Below, piece after piece: positions 1 to 5,178 of a DNA stretch of 5,178 nt. Source of the stretch: an uncultured Desulfobacterales bacterium. Its GTDB lineage: Bacteria; Desulfobacterota; Desulfobacteria; Desulfobacterales; G020354645. The first letter of the stretch is position 1; every line of letters starts with the position of its first letter. The position numbers and the translations under genes are program-made. The notes under the pieces are model-generated. The model searched no databases and had not been told where the DNA came from. It saw only the letters and a list, made by a program, of their open reading frames with translations. Location: NCBI GenBank assembly GCA_947259865.1, contig CAMYNZ010000277.1, forward strand, positions 1 through 5,178, read 5' to 3'.

Positions 1-1
1 C

Positions 2-163
2 GTCGCCATCGCCGCCGCCTCGCCGCACCGCGAGGCCGCCTTCGAGGCGGCGCGCGCGGCGCTCGAGCGGCTCAAGCGCGAAACGCCGATCTGGAAGCGC
101 GAGAGCTACGCCGACGGCGGCTCGGCCTGGCGCGAAGAGGAGCCGCTGGTCACGTCCCGGTAG
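2..163 (+). CDS. moaE: Molybdopterin synthase catalytic subunit MoaE, C-terminal fragment
   Basis: This is the last 53 codons of a gene that enters from the left edge and ends at TAG 161-163. MoaE, with the thiocarboxylated small subunit MoaD, converts precursor Z (cyclic pyranopterin monophosphate) to molybdopterin in the cytoplasm during molybdenum cofactor synthesis. The translation contains the family's C-terminal signature: a VAIAAASPHREAAFEA stretch, then LKRETPIWKRE. The two lysines in LKRETPIWK are seven residues apart, like the conserved active-site pair of E. coli MoaE (Lys119 and Lys126), and PxWKRE is the usual strand after them. The tail (SAWREEEPLVTSR) is of ordinary length for the family. 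The fragment is extremely GC-rich, like the gene that converges on it. The 3' end overlaps that gene's 3' end by 14 bp. The N-terminal two thirds and any moaD partner lie outside the window. The identity is well supported by the motif, although only a third of the protein is visible. Confidence 0.88.
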   Translation, partial: VAIAAASPHREAAFEAARAALERLKRETPIWKRESYADGGSAWREEEPLVTSR

Positions 164-929
164 CGGCGGCCGAATCCAGCCAGCGGCGAAAGCCGATCTC
201 GAGGTCCTGCCAGTCGGTGCCGAGCCGCGCGAGCAGCAGCTCGGCCTCGAGCCGCTCCCCCGCCGCCACCGCGGCGAGAAACGAGCGGAATCCGCCGCCG
301 CCCGACGTCGCCCGGTCGCTCAACAGATAGCGCACCCAGAAGGCGCTCAGCGAGTAGTGGAGCTGGAAGCGGTCTTCCGCCTGGAAGCTCTCCCGGTCGA
401 GCGCCACCAGCTCTGCGAAGCTCGGCAGCTCGCCCCGCCGCATGGTGTTGCGCACCGCGTCCAGGTGCATGCGGCCGCCGCCGAGCACGATGTGCTGGCC
501 GCTGCCGCCGGTGAACCCGCCGACGGTCCCCGGCTCCAGTGTCCCGTCCTCCGCGATCCGCGACATGCCCAGCTCTTCGGCCAGGCCCTCGTCGATCCAC
601 GACGGCAGCGCGGGGCCCAGAAACCGCCGGTTGAGCAGGTGGACCAGCTCGTGCACCAGGATCGCCCGCACGTGCGCCGGCTCCCGGTCGCCGCGGGCCA
701 GCGCCACGAAGCCTCGCCCCGGCGAGGCGAAGGCGTCCCGGCGGCTCTCCGGCGAGACCCGGGTGCGGAAGATGAGATAGGCGCCCTGGGAGTCGAAGAG
801 CAGAATCGTCTCGCGCGCCTCGCCGACCGGCCGCAGCCCGGTGCGCGCGGCGTACAGGCGATCCAGCTGGCCGGCGAGGCGAGCGCAGCTCGCGACGATC
901 GGGCCGCTGGCGTAGATGTATGACTCCAT
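150..929 (-). CDS. Gluzincin-type zinc metallopeptidase-like protein (peptidase MA-like / DUF1570-like), probably 5'-truncated
   Basis: The open frame encodes 259 residues. Its centre has the zinc-peptidase motif HELVH (His93, Glu94, His97) followed by WIDEGLAEEL, where Glu114 is the expected third zinc ligand. This HExxH plus WxxEGxAE arrangement is typical of clan MA gluzincin-like proteins annotated as peptidase MA family or DUF1570. The C-terminal part (LDRESFQ, then HYSLSAFWVRYLL around 189-202, then LGTDWQDLEIGFRRWL) matches the helical tail usual in such proteins. Many relatives are exported, but no signal peptide is present here. The protein starts abruptly at MESYIYASG, which resembles the first strand of the domain rather than a natural N-terminus. 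The ATG (927-929) lies exactly where GC content collapses, and the frame stays open to a stop at 987-989 without another good start. I infer that the true 5' end was lost at a junction. The substrate is unknown. It converges with moaE, overlapping by 14 bp. An intact catalytic triad suggests activity; a non-peptidase role cannot be excluded. Confidence 0.8.
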   Translation of the reverse strand: MESYIYASGPIVASCARLAGQLDRLYAARTGLRPVGEARETILLFDSQGAYLIFRTRVSPESRRDAFASPGRGFVALARGDREPAHVRAILVHELVHLLNRRFLGPALPSWIDEGLAEELGMSRIAEDGTLEPGTVGGFTGGSGQHIVLGGGRMHLDAVRNTMRRGELPSFAELVALDRESFQAEDRFQLHYSLSAFWVRYLLSDRATSGGGGFRSFLAAVAAGERLEAELLLARLGTDWQDLEIGFRRWLDSAAATGT

Positions 930-955
930 GCCACCTTTGGTATCACCTTGTTTCT
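911..955. other. Composition breakpoint / probable assembly chimera or recombination junction
   Basis: Within this interval the sequence changes from roughly 75% GC to near or below 50% GC. Per ten bases from 901, A+T counts rise from 1 to 6, 5, 4, 6 and 7. Two divergent reading frames both begin here and overlap by 10 bp (ATG at 920 on + and ATG at 929 on -), leaving no room for promoters or ribosome binding sites. Both products look N-terminally truncated: the minus-strand peptidase lacks a leader, and the plus-strand kinase begins inside a PAS domain. The simplest reading is a false join between two genomes. A real rearrangement is possible but less likely. The exact base of the join cannot be fixed from sequence alone. 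Confidence 0.75.
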
Positions 956-2353
956 TGGATGACAGGTTGCCGTCTCGAAGAGTTGATTAAAAAGCCCCTG
1001 GCCGGATTAATAGAGACCCCTTCAGTGCCCGCCGTCGAACCTCATGGCCATGACGGGGATGCTGCGGGCTTTATCCCTGCCTTTTTGGTTGCCCGCAAAG
1101 GACAACGAACCAGGATAACGGTCAACAGCGGGACCATTAGCTACAAGGGCAAAAGGTCAGAAATCACGTTTATCGCTAAAAACGCCGAGTCGCTTGAAAC
1201 AGTGGACCAAATCCATAAAACCCGCAAACTCGAATCCATTGCAGCGCTTTCCGGCGGCATCGCCCATGATTACAATAATTTGCTCACCGTAATTATTGGC
1301 AATATTTCGCTCATACAGTCCTATATGGATTCCGAGGATATTATCTATCGAATGTTAAGTGAAGCCTATGAAGCCTCTATGATCGCCAAAAGCTTGACCC
1401 AGAAACTCATCACCTTTTCCAAGGGAGGGGCGCCCATAAAAGAAACGGCCGCCATTTCACCCCTGGTGAGGAGCGCCACGGAATTTACCCTGAGCGGCTC
1501 GAATATTAGATGCGAATTCTTTATTCCGGATAATCTTTATCTGGTCGAAATTGATAAAACGCAGATCGGTCAAGCCATTCATAATCTTGTAATGAATGCC
1601 AGGGAAGCCATGCCGCAAGGAGGTACCATAACTGTCAATGCTGAAAACGTTATTGTCCCCCGAAAGACACGCAGCCTCAATAAGGGAAGGCATGTTAAGA
1701 TTTCCGTTTCTGACCAGGGGGTCGGTATCCCCGCCGAAAACCTCGATAAAATATTTGACCCCTATTTCTCAACCAAGCAGAGAGGAACCCAAAAAGGAAT
1801 GGGTCTGGGGCTGTCAATCTGCCACTCCATCATAGAAAAGCACAGCGGCGATGTGATGGTGGAATCCAGGGTTGGTGCGGGGACAATCGTCTCTGTTCTG
1901 CTGCCCGCTTCAGCCGAAAAAAAGCTAGCAGAGAAAACGGCCGATATTGTCAGCCAAAAGACGCCGGTTCCCGGCAGGGGGCGAATCCTGGTGATGGATG
2001 ATGAAAAAATGATTGTAAAACTTACCAGCCTGATATTAAACCGATTGGGTTACGAGGCAGAATTCGCGGCCGACGGTTCGGAGGCTATCCAGATGTATAA
2101 AGCCGCCCTGGAAACAGACCGGCCCTATGACGCGGTTATACTGGATTTGACTGTTCGGGGCGGTATGGGTGGCAAGGAAACCATCCGCAATCTGATCACC
2201 CTGCACCCGGATGTCAAAGGCATCGTCTCCAGCGGCTACTCTGATGACCCGGTGATGGAAGATTACCAAAAATATGGGTTTAAAGGGGTTGTCGTAAAAC
2301 CATTTAGTATCTACGAATTGAGCGAAAGCCTGAACCATGTACTCGTGGGCTAG
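920..2353 (+). CDS. Hybrid sensor histidine kinase (partial PAS - HisKA - HATPase_c - receiver), 5'-truncated
   Basis: The open frame has 477 codons. Residues about 13-95 look like the C-terminal two thirds of a PAS domain (WMTGCRLEELIKKPLAGLIE, then a strand-rich part ending in ITFIAKNAE). A short linker helix leads to the dimerisation/phosphoacceptor domain with H-box SGGIAHDYNNLL, His116 being the phosphorylation site. The ATP-binding domain has the N-box (HNLVMNAREA, Asn226), G1 (DQGVGIP, Asp265), F-box (IFDPYFSTK) and G2 (KGMGLGLSI). The receiver domain, about 354-477, has the acidic pair Asp360/Asp361, phosphoacceptor Asp409 in VILDLTV, a switch Ser near 437 in VSSGYS, and Lys460 in VVKPF. 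All catalytic residues are present, so the kinase-receiver relay should be competent. No output domain follows, so it must act through another protein. Residues 1-12 (MTPCHLWYHLVS) do not resemble a PAS start and the first codons lie in the junction zone, so the ATG at 920 is unlikely to be the native start. The missing part would hold the rest of PAS and perhaps membrane or further sensor domains. The signal sensed is unknown. Confidence 0.9.
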   Translation: MTPCHLWYHLVSWMTGCRLEELIKKPLAGLIETPSVPAVEPHGHDGDAAGFIPAFLVARKGQRTRITVNSGTISYKGKRSEITFIAKNAESLETVDQIHKTRKLESIAALSGGIAHDYNNLLTVIIGNISLIQSYMDSEDIIYRMLSEAYEASMIAKSLTQKLITFSKGGAPIKETAAISPLVRSATEFTLSGSNIRCEFFIPDNLYLVEIDKTQIGQAIHNLVMNAREAMPQGGTITVNAENVIVPRKTRSLNKGRHVKISVSDQGVGIPAENLDKIFDPYFSTKQRGTQKGMGLGLSICHSIIEKHSGDVMVESRVGAGTIVSVLLPASAEKKLAEKTADIVSQKTPVPGRGRILVMDDEKMIVKLTSLILNRLGYEAEFAADGSEAIQMYKAALETDRPYDAVILDLTVRGGMGGKETIRNLITLHPDVKGIVSSGYSDDPVMEDYQKYGFKGVVVKPFSIYELSESLNHVLVG

Positions 2354-2392
2354 AAGCGTTAATCTCTGGTCTGCTGAATCTGCACTTCAAAA

Positions 2393-2415
2393 ATGCCCGC
2401 CGCTTGTCCGGGCAT
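2393..2415. terminator. Hairpin 40 bp after the kinase stop, possible weak terminator
   Basis: ATGCCCG (2393-2399) and CGGGCAT (2409-2415) form a perfect 7-bp stem with a 9-nt loop. A run of A precedes it and CTTCT follows. For + strand transcription the trailing T tract is poor. Read on the - strand, the stem is followed by five T, which is a better intrinsic terminator shape, yet no minus-strand gene ends here. Its place just after the kinase gene suggests it ends or attenuates that transcript. This is inferred from shape alone. Confidence 0.3.
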
Positions 2416-2481
2416 CTTCTCCAAATGATTCCCAAACGTGGTCCAATTATGAACCCCCTCCAAAGCGTCCGTTCAGATGAG

Positions 2482-2510
2482 TTGCAAAAAAAAAAATTCT
2501 TGGATAATAT
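2482..2510 (+). promoter_or_regulatory. Possible sigma70-like promoter upstream of the penicillin-binding protein gene
   Basis: TTGCAA (2482-2487) is 17 bp from TAATAT (2505-2510); each matches the consensus at four of six positions. The alternative -10, GATAAT (2503-2508), matches at five of six but gives a 15-bp spacer. An A11 tract (2486-2496) overlaps the -35 and fills much of the spacer. The predicted start, near 2517, would leave a leader of about 59 nt before the ATG at 2576. The 222-nt gene-free stretch 2354-2575 otherwise holds the hairpin at 2393-2415 and a perfect TATAAT at 2559-2564 that lies too close to the ATG for an ordinary leader. No strong Shine-Dalgarno is present: only TTAGAG (2564-2569), six bases before the start. 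Confidence 0.3.
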
Positions 2511-2575
2511 CAACGTCAAACGGTTCCAGGAGCCTTTTTAAAAATTGTGTTCCAGCCCTATAATTAGAGCACCCT

Positions 2576-4561
2576 ATGAATATCCAGCTGAAGAAAAGAT
2601 TATTTAAAGATGGCATTCGTAACCGCAAATCAATACGGATCCTGACGATTTTATTGTCATTGGCGATAATCAGCGGCGCAATTGCGGGTGCAATTTTAGG
2701 CCTGACCCACGATCTGCCTCAGATTCGATCCCTGGAATCTTTTACACCCACCGCCGTTACGCGTCTGTACTCTGTCGATAAGATATTGCTGGCTGAAGTA
2801 TTTATAGAAAAAAGGGATCCGGTCCCATTGAAGATTATTCCCCATTACTTGAAGGCAGCCCTGATTGCCACCGAAGACCGAAAATTCTACAGTCACAGCG
2901 GAGTGGATTTGAAGGCTATTTTCAGAGCGATTGTGAAGGATATTTGGGCGGGTGAATTCGTTGAAGGCGCCAGCACCATCACCCAGCAACTGGCCAAAAC
3001 ACTATTTCTGACACCCCGCAAAACAATTGTCCGGAAAATCAAGGAAGCCCTGTTGGCCTTCCAGTTGGAGCGGCGTTACACAAAGGATGAAATCCTAGAA
3101 TTTTATCTCAATCAGGTGTACTTCGGCAGCGGGGCCTACGGCGTAGAATCGGCTGCCAGAGTGTTCTTCGGCAAACCTGTCGAAGAAATGAGTCTGCCCG
3201 AATGCGCCCTGGTGGCGGGTATGCCTAAATCACCGTCTCGTTTTTCTCCCCTGGTGAATCCGACCCTGGCCACAAAACGCAGAAATTTGGTTTTAAAGCA
3301 GATGGCAGAAACGGCTATCATCCCCCCGGCCATGTACAACCAGGCGATCGCGGAGCCGTTGCAGCTGGCAGATCAAAATATGAATTTGGACAAAGGTCCT
3401 TATTTTGTCGAGTATGTAAAAAAGCACCTGGAAAATATAATCGGCCCGGCCGTTATTTATAAAGGTGGGTTGAATGTATATACAACCCTTGCGGTCGATT
3501 TGCAGCAAGCTGCCGAACAGGCGATCACAAACGGATTGCTGGCGCTTGAAACCCGAATGAAATGGAACAAAATTACGGATCCAGATCCCCAGGGGGCGCT
3601 CATTGCGCTGGATGTGACATCCGGGGGCATACTGGCCATGGTGGGCGGTAAGGATTTTAGCACCAGCCCTTTCAACCGGGCTACCACCGCACGCAGGCAA
3701 CCGGGTTCCGCCTTTAAACCGGTGGTTTACGCTTATGCCGTTGAACAAGGATTCTCCCAGAACAAGTTGATTCTGGATGCTCCGGTGGTATTTAAGGGCG
3801 CCAAGAAGGGTCAGGATTGGAAACCGCAAAACTTTACAAAAAAGTTTCAGGGAGAAATGACGCTCAGAAAAGCGTTGACGCTTTCAAAAAATATCCCGGC
3901 CGTTCGACTGATCGAGATGCTGGGCCCGGCGCCGGTGGCACAATTTGGATATTCGTTGGGAATCGAATCAACCCTTTCACCAAACCTTGCTCTGGCGCTG
4001 GGATCATCGGAGGTGACCCTGATGGATTTAACTGCCGCATATGCGGTGTTTCCCAACGGGGGGCAATGGATTAAGCCCTTTGCGGTGATGGAAGTTATTG
4101 ATCACCGGGGAAGAGTCATCTGGCGTGCAAAACCTCACAAAAAGGCGGTTATGTCCCGTTCGGGAGCTGCCATCATGACCAATATGCTAAGAGGCGTTAT
4201 TCAGGAAGGCACCGGTAAAAAAGCCCGCGCACTGGGACGACCCCTGGCCGGTAAAACCGGTACGACCAACCAATTCAAAGATGCACTTTTTATCGGCTTT
4301 TCACCGTCGATAACCACCGGGGTTTGGGTCGGACAGGATACATCCGAACCTTTGGGAAACCTTGAAACCGGCGCCAGAGCGGCCCTTCCCATCTGGATGG
4401 ATTTTATGAAGACCGCACTTTCAAAACACCCCTATCAATATTTTGATATTCCGGATGATGTCGTTCAGGTGGTCATGGATCCAAATAACGGCTTACCGTC
4501 GGCCAAAGACAATCCCGGCGCAGTTGTGGCTTTATTTAAAAAGGGGACCGAACCCAGATAA
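2576..4561 (+). CDS. Class A penicillin-binding protein, PBP1A type (bifunctional transglycosylase/transpeptidase)
   Basis: This complete protein of 661 residues is a bitopic inner-membrane enzyme that polymerises lipid II into glycan strands and cross-links the stem peptides in the periplasm. A basic N-terminus (KKRLFKDGIRNRK) precedes one membrane segment, about residues 20-44. The GT51 glycosyltransferase domain carries EDRKFYSHSG (catalytic Glu100), GASTITQQLAK (131-141), the KIKEALLAFQLERRYTKDEILE region with the second Glu near 157, and GVESAARVFFGK (189-200). The transpeptidase domain has the nucleophile in PGSAFKP (Ser378, Lys381), the SxN motif SKN (437-439) and KTGTT (560-564). The C-terminus (MDPNNGLPSAKDNP... 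to FKKGTEP) is the usual family ending. At 661 residues it is shorter than E. coli PBP1A (about 850), with little room for an inserted OB-like domain between GT and TP. The ATG is the first start after an in-frame TAA at 2561-2563. Its ribosome site is weak. A SPOR-domain gene follows after 160 nt. PBP1A, 1B and 1C types cannot be separated with certainty here, but the motifs and ending favour a PBP1A-like enzyme. Confidence 0.95.
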   Translation: MNIQLKKRLFKDGIRNRKSIRILTILLSLAIISGAIAGAILGLTHDLPQIRSLESFTPTAVTRLYSVDKILLAEVFIEKRDPVPLKIIPHYLKAALIATEDRKFYSHSGVDLKAIFRAIVKDIWAGEFVEGASTITQQLAKTLFLTPRKTIVRKIKEALLAFQLERRYTKDEILEFYLNQVYFGSGAYGVESAARVFFGKPVEEMSLPECALVAGMPKSPSRFSPLVNPTLATKRRNLVLKQMAETAIIPPAMYNQAIAEPLQLADQNMNLDKGPYFVEYVKKHLENIIGPAVIYKGGLNVYTTLAVDLQQAAEQAITNGLLALETRMKWNKITDPDPQGALIALDVTSGGILAMVGGKDFSTSPFNRATTARRQPGSAFKPVVYAYAVEQGFSQNKLILDAPVVFKGAKKGQDWKPQNFTKKFQGEMTLRKALTLSKNIPAVRLIEMLGPAPVAQFGYSLGIESTLSPNLALALGSSEVTLMDLTAAYAVFPNGGQWIKPFAVMEVIDHRGRVIWRAKPHKKAVMSRSGAAIMTNMLRGVIQEGTGKKARALGRPLAGKTGTTNQFKDALFIGFSPSITTGVWVGQDTSEPLGNLETGARAALPIWMDFMKTALSKHPYQYFDIPDDVVQVVMDPNNGLPSAKDNPGAVVALFKKGTEPR

Positions 4562-4620
4562 TTCCGCCTATTTCCTTTTCTGATTTCCTTCTGCTTCACA
4601 ACAGCCTTCAAAATAACCGA

Positions 4621-4636
4621 AAAAACGCGAGTTTTT
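4621..4636 (+). terminator. Small A/T-rich hairpin with GCGA tetraloop downstream of the PBP gene
   Basis: AAAAAC (4621-4626), loop GCGA (a GNRA-type tetraloop) and GTTTTT (4631-4636) form a 6-bp stem, 59 bp after the PBP stop codon, followed by GTTTG. The position suits a terminator, but only one stem pair is G-C and no separate T tract follows, so it would be weak. The rest of the gene-free stretch 4562-4721 is A/T-rich and holds the promoter and inverted repeat described separately. Confidence 0.2.
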
Positions 4637-4638
4637 GT

Positions 4639-4667
4639 TTGCAAATTCATTCATTTTTTGAGATAAT
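4639..4667 (+). promoter_or_regulatory. Sigma70-like promoter for the SPOR-domain gene
   Basis: TTGCAA (4639-4644, four of six matches to the -35 consensus) is followed after exactly 17 bp by GATAAT (4662-4667, five of six). The predicted start, near 4674, gives a leader of about 48 nt to the ATG at 4722, or about 9 nt to the in-frame ATG at 4683. The same hexamer pair occurs upstream of the preceding gene. This is a prediction from consensus matching in an A/T-rich stretch, where chance matches are common. Confidence 0.4.
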
Positions 4668-4721
4668 ACAGATACTTATTAAATGAATGCAATTGATTAC
4701 CCCTATTTTATAGTAAACATT

Positions 4722-5178
4722 ATGCAGAACTTATTTTTTAAATTGATCCTTTTTGTTTTTGCAACCGCTTCATTGGTGATTCTTCCCCGGCTTACCTTGG
4801 GTGCCAGCGGTCCATATTACTATCTGCATGTTGAGTCCTTCCGTGCCGAAAAAAGCGCTCGCATATCGGTTAAAAACTTCCAAAGCAAAGGGATGAAGGC
4901 GGCCGTCAAAAAAGAAAGGGTGGCAAAATTAGGCGATTGGTATCGCGTGTATATCGGGCCTTTTCCGTCGCGGCAGGCAGCAAAGCAACAAGCTGCCGAT
5001 TTGAAAAAAAAAGGTATTATCGAATACGCAGCGATTAAAAGACAGGATACGCCCGTCGGCACCAGCGCTGCCATCCAGCCGCCGCCGGTAAAGAAAAAAG
5101 TCAAAACCTCACCCCAAAAACCGGTGGGCACGCCCCGGCAGCCGCAACCGGCTGCCAGAACCGCTCAACCGCCCCCCC
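4722..5178 (+). CDS. Secreted SPOR-domain protein, 3' end beyond the window
   Basis: 152 codons are visible and the frame is still open at the right edge. The N-terminus (MQNLFFKLILFVFATASLVI...) is a signal peptide or membrane anchor, with a possible signal peptidase I site after LGA (26-28). No lipobox cysteine is seen. Residues about 31-107 match a SPOR domain: YYYLHVESFRAEKSA, an SKGMKAAVKKERV stretch, then the hallmark GDWYRVYIGPFPSRQAAKQQAADLKKKG. SPOR domains bind peptidoglycan glycan strands stripped of stem peptides and usually target division or remodelling proteins to septa. From about 108 on, a Lys/Pro/Gln/Thr-rich stretch (PPPVKKKVKT, PRQPQPAARTAQPPP) looks like a disordered linker to something unseen. 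SPOR domains are more often C-terminal, so this N-terminal placement is of note. A second in-frame ATG at 4683, right after a TAA, would add MNAIDYPYFIVNI. I prefer 4722 because it puts the hydrophobic segment at the start, though neither ATG has a clear ribosome site. The PBP gene upstream supports an envelope role. Confidence 0.82.
   Translation, partial: MQNLFFKLILFVFATASLVILPRLTLGASGPYYYLHVESFRAEKSARISVKNFQSKGMKAAVKKERVAKLGDWYRVYIGPFPSRQAAKQQAADLKKKGIIEYAAIKRQDTPVGTSAAIQPPPVKKKVKTSPQKPVGTPRQPQPAARTAQPPP

Noticed and set aside
920..922. ATG at 920 as the true start of the hybrid kinase
   Set aside because: The first dozen residues do not fit a PAS domain, there is no ribosome binding site, and the codons lie in the GC transition overlapping the opposite gene. 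The native start must be upstream in the genome of origin.
357..923. A 188-codon plus-strand open frame opposite the metallopeptidase
   Set aside because: Long antisense frames are common in very GC-rich genes. The product is rich in Ala, Arg, Pro and His with no motif, whereas the opposite strand has a full zinc-peptidase signature.
2304..2519. A 71-codon minus-strand open frame across the kinase 3' end and the gene-free stretch
   Set aside because: It overlaps the well-supported receiver domain, its product has no recognisable domain or hydrophobic pattern, and it includes hairpin and A-tract sequence; it looks like a chance open frame.
2528..2532. AGGAG as a ribosome binding site for the PBP gene
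   Set aside because: It lies 43 bases before the ATG at 2576, and an in-frame TAA at 2561-2563 blocks any earlier start in that frame, so it cannot serve this gene directly.
2559..2564. A perfect TATAAT just upstream of the PBP start
   Set aside because: Transcription from it would begin about five bases before the ATG, giving an essentially leaderless message, and the -35 candidate (TTTTTA) is poor. I treat it as probable chance, though a leaderless start is not excluded.
5172..5178. A C7 run at the right edge as a possible assembly end or slippery site
   Set aside because: It encodes Pro codons within a proline-rich linker, which explains it; nothing indicates a programmed frameshift.

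Overview
The window looks like a composite of two unrelated genomic backgrounds joined at about 911-955. The left part (1 to about 920) is very GC-rich: 85% GC in bases 1-60 and 75% in 841-900, by direct count. The right part (about 950-5178) is moderate in GC: 52% in 961-1020 and 40% in 1261-1320. Protein character on the right (a PAS-kinase-receiver hybrid with an H-box of the AHDxNNLL type, a class A penicillin-binding protein and a SPOR protein) is typical of Gram-negative bacteria and resembles Desulfobacterota (deltaproteobacteria). The left part could come from a high-GC lineage such as Acidobacteriota or another soil or sediment phylum. Both taxonomic guesses are inference from composition and protein style only.

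Layout. 2-163 (+) is the C-terminal end of MoaE, the catalytic subunit of molybdopterin synthase. 150-929 (-) is a zinc metallopeptidase-like protein (HExxH...E gluzincin type) that converges on moaE and overlaps its 3' end by 14 bp. It appears to lack its N-terminus. 920-2353 (+) is a hybrid sensor histidine kinase that also lacks its N-terminus. It has a partial PAS domain, a complete HisKA/HATPase core and a C-terminal receiver. 2354-2575 is a gene-free stretch with a hairpin, an A11 tract and possible promoter elements. 2576-4561 (+) is a complete class A penicillin-binding protein (PBP1A type). 4562-4721 is a second gene-free stretch with a reasonable sigma70-like promoter and an inverted repeat. 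4722 to the window end (+) is a secreted SPOR-domain protein that runs off the right edge.

How the genes work together. The PBP and the SPOR protein are both cell-wall proteins. The PBP polymerises and cross-links peptidoglycan, and SPOR domains bind glycan strands lacking stem peptides, so the pair forms a plausible envelope neighbourhood, although each seems to have its own promoter region. The hybrid kinase has no recognisable link to them beyond position. The moaE/peptidase pair most likely has no biological relation to the rest.

I found no CRISPR array, tRNA, rRNA, insertion sequence or recognisable novel multi-gene system. The most important observation is the junction, where two oppositely oriented genes are both cut off at the same point. 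This is most simply explained by a chimeric assembly, or less likely by a real recombination breakpoint.
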